Shown: in pieces, positions 26,801 through 38,800 of the stretch | How positions within the stretch are numbered: the first letter of the stretch is position 1 | Layout of the letters: each line of letters opens with the position of its first letter | DNA from: Ophiura sarsii | Lineage: Eukaryota; Echinodermata; Ophiuroidea; Amphilepidida; Ophiuridae | Assembly: GCA_035610835.1 (NCBI GenBank) | Contig: CM069443.1 | Coordinates: 59,227,266-59,291,265 of the forward strand | Direction: 5' to 3' | DNA length: 64,000 nt | Translations under genes and position numbers: made by a program | Notes under the pieces: model-generated | The model's database searches: none | The model's input: only the letters and a program-made list of their open reading frames with translations | What the model was told of the DNA's origin: nothing

Positions 26801-29800
26801 TTGTTCTAGAAACACTGAATCTTACCCAGAATACCCTGATGTGGTTACAGACAAAAGTTTTCAGTGGACTTAACGAGTCAACAAATATCTTAGTTGACCA
26901 ATACGCTACTTGCTGTTTTGTTACATCATCAAAATGCCTTTATGGTTCTCCAAAATCTGAATACTTAACATGCAAACGTTTATTACCATATGATTTCCTC
27001 CGGGTCGGAATATGGGTTGTAAGCTTAGTTGCAATTCTGGGCAATATTTGGACCATATATACCCGATGCAGGCAAACACAAAGTAACAAAATACAATTGT
27101 TCTTGATCACTAATCTGTCAATATCTGATCTGTTAATGGGAATGTACTTAATAATTTTATTATCAGTAGATTTGTATTATAAGGATTATTTTCCATCTCA
27201 TTCAGATTCATGGCGCAAGAGCATTTTGTGTAGAGGTACTGGGGCCCTCTCTGTATTATCAAGTGAAGCCTCAGTTTTCTTCCTAACTTTGATCAGTATT
27301 GACAGGTACCTAGGGATTAAGTATCCACTCAGTGGTCATCGTTTGGGTACAAAATCTGCCAAAATAGTAGTTGGCTTACTATGGTTGGTAGCATTTACTA
27401 TCAGTATCACATCTTTCATGCTGTCTGGTGTAGATTCTGACATTTATGCAGTATCAGAAATTTGTGTAGGACTTCCGATCTCAAGGAAACATTTTTATGA
27501 GTCTAATGTAACATACTCGCGGTATCGATATCTCGATATCCATATCAAATCCCTCGAACAACAAACAACCTTTCAATTTAAGGATAGCAAAGCTGGCATG
27601 TACTTTTCTTTTGCAATATTCACTTGCCTTAACCTGGTATGTTTTTTGATAGTAGGATACTGTTACTTGGCTATTTTTATAGCCGTTAGGAAAACAGCAA
27701 AAGAATCTGCACGCTCTACAAACGCAAACGATGAAATTTGTATGGCCAAAAGAATGTCGCTAATCGTTCTCACTGACTTTTGTTGCTGGGTCCCATTGGG
27801 AGTTTTGTCTATATTGGTACAGAGCGGTGCAGTCACTGTTAATCCCATAGCTTATGCTTGGATAGCAACATTTGTAATACCAATCAACTCTTCCATCAAC
27901 CCATTCTTGTACACATTAGCAAATAAGATATCAAACAGGCGCAGATGTAGAAATCCGTCTTGTAATACCATAGCTTTCACCAAAATCCAAGGAACAAGGA
28001 AATAACAATGGTCCTTCATTCCAATAACCCTAACCCTACCAAATACAAGGGTGTGAGAGTCCCTCTTTTAAGCTGATTTCCTCTCTTTTTTAATTTTTCT
28101 TATGCCAAAATTGTAGCCTTTTCTTTTCTTTTCAGCCCATATTTGGCTTTTTTACCCAATTTTACACTGTTTTTACTCGTTTTTGTCTGTTTTCCTCTTT
28201 TTTAATTTGTGGCCTCTCACACCCCTGCAAATACCACAAAAAAACACAACCCAGCCTGTTTCTATAACCCAGCGTGGAAGGTTTTCAATGAAATAATGGA
28301 CCCAGCCTATATACTCTGTGCAATATACTGTGGCGCAATATACTGCGCTAGGTGGGATTGGACAGTCATGGCGTGTTGTGGAAATCTGCTGTGCCCTTAG
28401 GGCCGGATGTTCGTGGTTCATATCCCGGGGGTCATAGCCATGTTTTTGGCTAGTTTTCGCCCCGCTCCTCGTTTTTCTGAAAAAAGGGGGTGGCAGTATT
28501 TAGGGTTAAGGAAATAATAATGACCTTTTACTCCACAAACTTTCACAAACTGAGGCTTGGCTGATCTATTTACTCAAGTGCAAATTTCGTAAGTGTATGT
28601 GAAAACAAGAAAATATAAACACGCACAAATATTCTTTGGCAATAGAGTTACATTATAACTAATGTGGAAACCACAAAGTTTTGAACATTTTCCAAAAATA
28701 ATGAATTTGCCCAAATGTCTACATAGGAAATTGCCACTAATACAGTAAGCTATATGGAGGCTTCATCATTTATCAAAATAGTTCAGAATTCTTTAGAAAT
28801 CCCCTATATTTATTTCCATTTTGGTTTTTTTAACCGAATATTTATTTCATTATTAATATGGCTTATTATTATCGATATAAATCACCTCTTACAGGGTTTT
28901 TTTCTAAAGTAAAGTGCATGGGATGTTTGTTAATAGATGAATTATATTTCTTTATGCTTTCTTTATTGAAAGTGATTACTTCACGGACTTGCACTGCTTT
29001 CCATTACCACAGTCCGCAGGCCCACATTGTGAATACATAGACATGCTTTACAATGTAGATATTTATTCAATGTCACATTATACACATTTTAAGAGGCACA
29101 CATATATATAGCCTATACAATTTTATTATTTTGTTGTACTTTTATAGTTATCGGCACTTTTATTACATGTTAAGTTTCTTTTTTGATGACTCTATATTCT
29201 GTCTGTAAGTACACCTAACACAATAAAGTTACTGACTGTAAGTGTATTTATGCAACTTATTATACGTATGCATGTGTGGAAATTTTATCAAGAAATGTCA
29301 AATGATTTGATAAATTGGTGTTTTGTGTGTAGATATATCCGGCTTGTCCAGATACATAAACACCAGGGACATCGCTTGGTACACATCGCATAATTGTTAG
29401 AACAAAATGTCGGAAATCGATTGGAATTGGACCCTGTGGCATCAAAAACGTCTTTTAAAAGGAGTACTTTTTTGGATTAGCCAGGGTCATGGCTTCCCAG
29501 TTGTTGACGTTTAAAGTCACATGTACGCCAGGTTTTTATCGTTCGATTTATCCATGCATTTTTCTGGGGGATTCTTTCGAAGTTGTCTATCTAATTAACC
29601 AGAATAAAGAAATTAAACAATATCAGACCTGCCAACCCCTGACACTTAAAATGAGGGACACCTTGTTTATTGGTTGAAATGACACCTTGTTTATTGGTTG
29701 AAATGACACCTTGTTTATTGGTTGAAATGACACCTTGTTTATTGGTTGAAATGACACCTTGTTTATTGGTTGAAATGACACCTTGTTTATTGGTTGAAAT

Positions 29801-32800
29801 GACACCTTGTTTATTGGTTGAAATGACACCTTGTTTATTGGTTGAAATGACACCTTGTTTATTGGTTGAAATGTATGTGCGAATAACGCATGACAAAATT
29901 ATTGAATGTGCATGCTAAACGCCATGGCGCGAAGCATTAACAGATGGGGTCCAGGGGGCAAACACCCCTGGAAACTCATGGGTTTTGGCACTTTTAGACC
30001 TGAAGGAAAGGGCTTTCTGAGCCTTCGAACCCAACAAGGTTATGTAAAGCTGAAATTTACTGCAATTTTTCATTATTATTTCAAAGAATTTCCAATAGCC
30101 ATGTTGTGTAGGACTGGCAATGTCACAGAACATTGCATTTAATGACAGCAGACCTTGAAAGATGCAGCTTAATACAGGGTGTCCCAGAAAACCTGTAACT
30201 TAATTCAAAGGAGCTGTATTTTCCCTTTTACACAACATATTGTAAACATGTCGGCACATTCTGAAAACTTTAAAATCTCTGCTTTCTACATATGAAATAA
30301 AATTTAAGATTGGACATGTGGTTTTCAAAGTATGCACGTTCAACAAAGGATATGTCAGAAACCTACTCAACCGATTCAACGGCAGCTAGGAAGACCTGTT
30401 AACCACTCGGTATTGTTTGACCGGCAGAGTCACTTTGTTCATCCTTTCATGATTGGTACATAAATTGTATTTGTTCAAGTACAATATTGAACACTAAATA
30501 GATTATCTTATTAATATCAAAAACAATTGTGCACAAATTAAAATGGCTATTTAACCATGTTGTGTAAGGCCGTGGTCAACACGCCCTATGTCAACATTTA
30601 TGTTGACACAAAGCATATCCCGACATGTCGCTATAGACCATTTCAAATATGAAAATATACGATCGGTTCGGAATGTTTCCGATTAGCTGAGTGTTTTGAC
30701 GTTCGAATACATGACTTGTCAGCTCACAAGTCATGTCCATGTGCCAGAGAAAGAGAAGAAAAAAACCCATGGTTTTCACCCGTCTGCCTGTTTGGTAGAT
30801 TGCGCTGGTGTTGGTGTTAGATGGTCTCCCTCACAAAGTTGTATGTGGCGGCGTTTCAGTAACAAAAACGATTAGATAAAAGAGATTTGGGGTAATATTT
30901 TCACTTTTCAATCTGAAAGTAGATAATTTATACTCTCAAAATGTTTGCCTAAATTTTCCTTCATTTAGCCAAAATAAAAGCAATTTTGCACAACAGTCTG
31001 CTGTTTATTAATATTTCATGGAATTTCATCTGATTTCTTCACCTAATATGAATATGATGCCTGAAGGAGGATCAACAATTTGGAGCTGATTAACATACAC
31101 TCGTCAAAAGAAGTTCCTGGACACTCATTGAAGTTCAAATATTTCACATAAATATTTAATATAAATTAAACAATTGCATATGTCAAAATAAGCAGACAAT
31201 AATTCTCTATCATGTCTGTATGAAATTAAGATGTACGCATTCATGCATGGCTGAGCACATTCATTAAGCAATGGTAAGGTGCGTAAAAGGAAATTGCAAG
31301 AAATGAGCATTTACAGTCATTTGAATGGAGGGATTATCCAATTTTGTGCAATCTTCTTGCCATTGTTAAGTGAATGGGATCTGCCATGCATGAGTGATCA
31401 TGTCTAAATTCCATGTTAAGCTGTTAGAGGATTACTTACTGCTTATTTTGATATACAATTATATATATATATAATCATATATATAATTATATATATTCTA
31501 TTAAATATTAATTTAATTTAAGTGTCCAAGAACTTCTTTTGCCGAGTGTATATATTTTAATTAGTTCCAAATTGGCGAAACCTCATAACAGCAACGAATG
31601 AATACAGAAAGATGTGGGCGCACATAAAGGTAGCAAGTGCACTGTGCATTATATACGTGACGCATGCGTACGGGATAAAACATGTGCGTGTGGCCATAAT
31701 CATGCTCATACGATTGGATTATTTTTTGCGCGGAGAGATAAAAACTGAATATTTCTCGCCAATTTTGAACTGATTAAACTATAGACGTTCACATCTCAAA
31801 GACGAACCTTCTTGTGTTTGGCCTTGCATAGTAATTGATGTGACACAATATGAGTAGTATCATAAACTCAAATTACTCTTGGAATCCTTTGCTAATTACT
31901 GTAAAGTGGAATTTTTCGCGCTACATTAATTTTCGCGCTAAAATCAGCAAGCGTGAAATTAAAAAAACACAAATATATTCCTTTTGTATGTTGGTCTATG
32001 TAAGAAGGCTCAAAATCGCGAATGTAAAAAACAAGCAAAATTGTTCAAATTGTGCGAAGCTCGAACATTTACACGCGCACAAATTTCCACTTTAACAGAA
32101 TTTGTAAATACAGTTCAACCTCTTTTATCCGACCCTCTTTTATTCGGATAATTCTGTTATCCAGCTGAATGATCCCAAAAGAAAATTATTTTTTTATTTT
32201 TTATACCCTAATCACTTTATTTTCATGCTCTGAAGCATTTGAAGGCCATCTTTTCATGTTAGTAGTACTGTTTAGTGCGTAAATAATACATTTGTCACAT
32301 TTATAACCCCTAATTAGTACTCGCATGTTATCCCAGTTTCAGCACTTCGGACAGTCAGTGCAGAATTACACATAATTCTCTAATCCATATTTTTCACTTA
32401 TCCAGCCATTGCTTGGTCCCATCATGTCCATCTAGATAAAAGAGGTTTAACTGTATTCATATTTTTATGATATCATTATAAACAGGCATCACATCCATTG
32501 TTTGGAAACAACACAGACCGGGAAATAGACAGGAGTAGTTTGAATGAGCTAGGTCCAAACCCAGAGGCTGACTACTTAGAACTGAATGGTATCTTTAATT
32601 ACATAATGTATGCAGGTATGTATATAGACTGAGTCTCATAGTCCCTCTATAAATAGACAGGAGTAGTTTGAATGAGCCAGGTCCAAACCCAGAGGCTGAC
32701 TATTAGAGCTGAAAGGTATCTTTGATTACATAATGTATGCAGGTATGTATGTAGACTGAGTCTCATAGTCCCTCTATAAATAGACAGGAGTAGTTTGAAT

Positions 32801-35800
32801 GAGCTACAATTCAGGAAAATTGGTATTGGACCACACAGTCCATTTCTTTGCTAATATCCCACTTTAAGGGACTATTTTCAAGCGCTGATTTTGCAACAAA
32901 CTTGTGTGGAGAGCTTGAGCTATCTACTAACTGATATCCCTCCCCCGCCCCCACCAATCAATGTTGAAGGTCCCAATGACCGTGGTGATGAAACGGTTCC
33001 GAACAACATTGAATGGGGGGACTGGGAGTTGATTTCAACGAAGTCCTCAAAGTGGTTCAACAGTTATTTCCTGAATTGTAGGTCTAAACCCAGAGGCTGA
33101 CTACTTAGAACTGAATGGTATCTTTGATTACATAATGTATGCAGGTATGTATATAGACTGAGTCTAATAGTCCCTCTATAAATAGACAGGAGTAGTTTGA
33201 ATGAGCTAGGTCCAAACCCAAAGGCTGACTCCCGGGCTGACTACTTAGACCTGAATGGTTTCTTTGATTACATAATGTATCCAGGTATGTATATAGACTG
33301 AGTCTCATAGTCCCTCTATAAATAGACAGGAGTAGTTTGAATGAGCTAGGTACAAACCCAGAGGCTGACTACTTAGAACTGAATGGTATCTTTGATTACA
33401 TAATGTATGCAGGTATGTATATAGACCGAGTCTCATAGTCCCTCTATAAATAGATAGGAATAGTTTGAATAAGCTAGGTCCAAACCCAGAGGCTGACTAC
33501 TTTAGAACTGAATGGTATCTTTGATTACATAATGTATGCAGGTATGTTTGGCCCAAAGCCATAAGAAGTATTTTGCTGCTTTCTTTGATCGGCATTTGTT
33601 GGTATCATTTGTATTGATACAAATTTGAAAAGTCTCACTGAATAGTTCCACTAATAAACCATTTTTTTTCTGTACATTTCAATGCAAAACAGGGATTGAA
33701 TTGGCTCAATTATCCCATTGCACAGTGCGCTTCTACTGCATGCTTGGATTACATTGAAGCAACCTCTGAGGTCAAACACTTGTAACCAGATGCATTTACA
33801 CAAAGATTTGTTACCAATGGATTTCTTTTTTTGTTCTTTTTGTATGCAGCTCGTACACTATTTGAGATACCGTCGTGGTTACATCATTTCCTGGTCATGT
33901 TCCGCAAACTCTTCAAGAACTCATTGGAGACATTCATTGACAGGTAAATTTGATCTCAATTGGGTTTTTAAGGTCTTTGTCAATTTAATTTACACCAGTT
34001 TGTCCATGGAGCAGAACAATAATAATAAGATGTGTAAATTGGCTGGGACATCTTTGCAGATTGCCAGAAAAAAATCCAGCATGCCAAGCTCTAACAGAAT
34101 TTAATCGCAAAACAAAAAGACTAGTAGGCAGACCTAAGCCAACATGGCAGCACAAATAAAGAGGGATGTCAGCCCAGATTTGATGACACAGATCGATGAT
34201 GGTGGTGGTTGCGTGTGTGATGGCAAATTAGCCGCAAAGCGTTGACGACAGTTTGTCCCAGTATATATATATCATTTATTCAATTGTTTTACCTTTGACC
34301 AAAGCGGAACATTTGAAGAAATTCCTTAAAATCTGCTGATTTTCTCATCAACGCAGACAATTATCATTGAATGAAAATATCAACTTTCACAATAATTATC
34401 TGTTATAATTTCAGTTACCTAGCAAAGAAGTTGGACCAAGTTCGAGAGGAAGAAAAAATAGAGATGATTATCCACAATCTAAGAGGTATGTCTGCATTAC
34501 ATCAGGACTATATGCGCAGTAATGGAAATACCCACATGACTGTCAACCTGGGGTTGACGAGCATGTGTGTCACAGCTATATTAATACTATTGTATGTACT
34601 GATCATAACAGTAGTATAGCTTTATTCCGTAATAATAAGAGCAATATAAATCATGTCTTGGCCAGTTCACCCCTCACTAGTCTAGTGGTTGACTTACACG
34701 CTTTACAATGCAGAGGTCCATGGTTCGATTCCCATTAGAACCACTTTTTCAACTGATTCAATTTTTATTATAAATGTTGGCTTAGAACATAGACGGTTAG
34801 AAATATTTTAAGTCCACAAATCCTAGTCAACCCCGGGTGGAAAGTCATGTGGGTATTTCCATCGCTGCGACTATATGCAGAAGTCATGTTAGATTTTATG
34901 AGATATTTTTAGAGCCGTGAAATCATAAAAGTTTGGGGATGAGAAGTTATCTTGAATCTTCAGCTAACTGCTTGCGCTAAAATGAAATAAAAAATGTTTA
35001 ACATGTAAAAAAAAAAACCACTTGTGCACTGTGCCTGGGGCTAAGCCTCCAATAGTGTGGGTCAGAATACCAGTATGAATGAATGCAAGAACAAACAGAC
35101 TGACAAAATAAATTATCCAAGAGAGGATCTGTTAGCTATTTGGTAACTAAAATTGGGATTAAGACATCCTTTCCTGTGTCCTGCAAGACTGAAAGCAAAA
35201 TTGTTCACTCGGTATGATGACTCTTTTCCGTCTTTTTCTTCCTTTCATTTTCATATTTGACCATTCACCACAAATGGGATGTAACGTCGGCCAAATCATT
35301 TTTTGAAATATTGAACAAATTTTCCTGAAAATCAGCTTTACAATGATGTATTACATTTTGCTTGGTACAAAGGTAGTACAAAATCAATCAATCCATTGAA
35401 AATTCCTTTATTTGGGCCATATCTCAGAACATGCTCTGCCAACTTTGTGCAAAATGGTAGCATATAGCTATTTTTAGCCTGGCCCGAGTATGATATAAAA
35501 TGTGATGCGATCTGTGAAACCCGTCGGATGTCGCAAAATGTGAAATAGGGATTATGGGTAAAATTTAAAAAAAATTAAATTAAAAAATTTAAAAAAAATT
35601 TAAAAAAATTTAAAGATTTTGTTTAGAAAATTAATTTCTAATACTTTGTGTCATCACCTTTTATGAAATTCCACCTTCAAAATCTTATTTAAGTCACTTT
35701 TCTAATTATCTTCGATGTTATTCTATTGAACTATGTATCTTTTATGGTCTGCTTTCATGATTTCTTGTTTTGTAGCTTTTTATGACATCACAATCATCAT

Positions 35801-38800
35801 TCACTCATAACTTTTTTTGTAGTGATTGTAGAAAAATGATCAAAACAGTTCTGTAATCAGCACAGATTCAGCTTTCTTATGATATAAATATCTCCAATAT
35901 GAAAAATCCTGACATGTGGCGGGTTTTCACAGATCGCATCACAAATTGGATGGATTGAACGTGATACACAGAGATATTGGTCGAGCTACGAGTTTTAAAA
36001 AATATTGCACGAGACGCAGTCGAGCACAATATTTTTAAAACTCATAGCGAGACCAATATGTTTGTGTATCATGCAATAAAATCCATCAAATGTTATCATT
36101 ATTATGCAGTGAGAATCTGACTTGAAAAAATAAAATAAAAAAATCACCATAATATTGTAAAAATATCAATAACATTTTTTTTCTTCAAAGTACAGACAAT
36201 TAATTTTTTTCCCTAAAAATTCTATTTTTTTTTTTTTAAATCCAAAAAAGTTAAAAATTAAAAAAAAAATCCTAAACAAATTTCAAAAATTAAAAAAGAC
36301 CCGATTATTCAAAAAAAATAGTCTCTACTGCATTTTGTGACTACTACATATACAATTGGCATATTAATACACGCTTAAAGTCAATTCATGCAGGTAACCA
36401 ACTGACCAAGATGGAAGGATATTGGTCAACCAATATCGCTCCAGTGACACAATGTGCAGAATAATAGGTCTTTACTAATGCATTGCAAGTATAGGACGGA
36501 AGATTCGAACTGCATAATAATGGTCCCATTTGGACTCCGAAAGCGTGTGTCAGCATAAACAAACTGTAAACAAACAAACAAACCAAGCTTAATTGTGTGA
36601 ACAGAGATACTAAATAATAGAGTTGTAACATGGACGTGTGACCAATAATCACAAACCCATCAATATTGTTTCTGTGGTGTTTTTTCCAGATGCATTATTT
36701 TTTGATGATGATGCACCCAGGACGGAAGAAGACAAGGAGAAACGCAAGAATGAAGCATTCCAAGAAACTATCAAGTTTTTTCCACGTAAGTATGGTTCAG
36801 AGCATGGCTCAAAATAAGACTTTTACTTGGAAATATTATTCCTGCTCTGAAAAAAGTAGTTCTTGATCCAGAAAATATTTTGAGAGGAACAAGATATAAC
36901 TAATTTGTAGCTAGTTTTGCAAAGTTAAAATTTTCGGTTTTCAATTAGCTATTTAATTATGTTGCGAAAACATTGACATTTGAAGAAAGTGTGTGTACTT
37001 TTGTTTTCTTTCCAAAATTATTTTGTTTATTTATTTTTTATTTTAGAACAAAATGTTTGAACAAAGTCAAAATTAAAAAAAAAAAATGGTTAAAGATTCA
37101 CCAAAAATTGTCACAATTTTGTTGGGAAAAAACAACACCCTTTAGATCGACTGAAACTACCTGAGGTCCTAAAATGCGTAGAACAAGGTTGAGGTTTTTT
37201 TTGTTGTATATAATTTCAATTGTTTCTATTGATGTTTGTCAACAGGTGTAATACCCCAAGTATTAGGTGAAGATAAATTCTACAATGGTTTAAAAGTTGT
37301 CTTTGATGGCTTACAGTATCCCAAGCTAAATAAACAGGTAAGATTATACTTGTAGTACATGGTCATAGGGGAGGGAGAGGGAAGAGTAAGAGGGGTCTTG
37401 TCTTACATGAAGATAAAATTCTAAATAAAAGTTGTCTTTGATGGCTTACAGTATCCCAAGCTAAATAAACAAGTAAGATTATACGTGTACAGTCCAACCT
37501 CGGTTATTCTGACATGTCATGGGACCAAGCAATGGCCGGATAAGTAAGCAAATTATGCGTAAATCTGCATTGACTGTCCTGAAGCTCAAATTGGGACAGT
37601 AGATGGGTCCTGAATGAAGGGTAATACAGTGACAATGTATTATTTATGCACCAAACAGCACTGCCAACATCAAAAGACGGCCTTCAAATGCTTCAGAGTG
37701 TGAAAATAGGTGATTAGGCTGTAAAAAAAACTGTTTTCTTCTTTTGGGATCATTCAGCCGGATAAAAGGGGTTCGGATAACCGAGATTGGACTGTAACAC
37801 GTGGTCATATGGAGGGAGTGGAAAGAGTAAGGGAGGGTCTTGTCTTAGGGATCACATCAAAACTCGACCGCCAGGCAACCACCGGTTACGGCCGGTTCTG
37901 CCCGGTTCTCACAAAACGTGTTGTCTGTTATAATATACACACATGAGGTCAGTAGTTACACTCTGGTGAACACGACGGGTTGATAGTGCATCGTCACACG
38001 CGTGAGCAGTAAAATCTTGAAGTAATGGGCTCTCAAGTCTCAGTTGACAACCAGTACAAGACAGCTATTGATTTTTGCTGGGGTTGGCTTTTTCAATCTG
38101 TTTATAGCTCAATTAACTTTTTTAAATCAATACTATTATTATTATGACCGCAAAGTACCAGATTGATAGTGTATATGGAGGGAGTGGAAAGAGTAAGGAG
38201 GGTCTTGTCTTAGGGATCACATCAAAACTCGACCGCCAGGCAACCACCGGTTACGGCCGGTTCTCACAAAACGTGTTGTCTGTTATAATATACACACATG
38301 AGGTCAGTAGTTACACTCTGGTGAACACGACGGGTTGATAGTGCATCGTCACACGCGTGAGCAATAAAATCTTGAAGTAATGGGCTCTCAAGTCTCAGTT
38401 GACAACCAGTACAAGACAGCTATTGATTTTTGCTGGGGTTGGCTTTTTCAATCTGTTTATAGCTCAATTAACTTTTTTAAATCAATACTATTATTATTAT
38501 GACCGCAAAGTACCAGATTGATAGTGTATATGGAGGGAGTGGAAAGAGTAAGGAGGGTCTTGTCTTAGGGATCACATCAAAACTCGACCGCCAGGCAACC
38601 ACCGGTTACGGCCGGTTCCGCCCGGTTCTCACAAAACGTGTTGTCTGTTATAATATACACACATGAGGTCAGTAGTTACACTCTGGTGAACACGACGGGT
38701 TGATAGTGCATCGTCACACGCGTGAGCAATAAAATCTTGAAGTAATGGGCTCTCAAGTCTCAGTTGACAACCAGTACAAAACAGCTATTGATTTTTGCTG

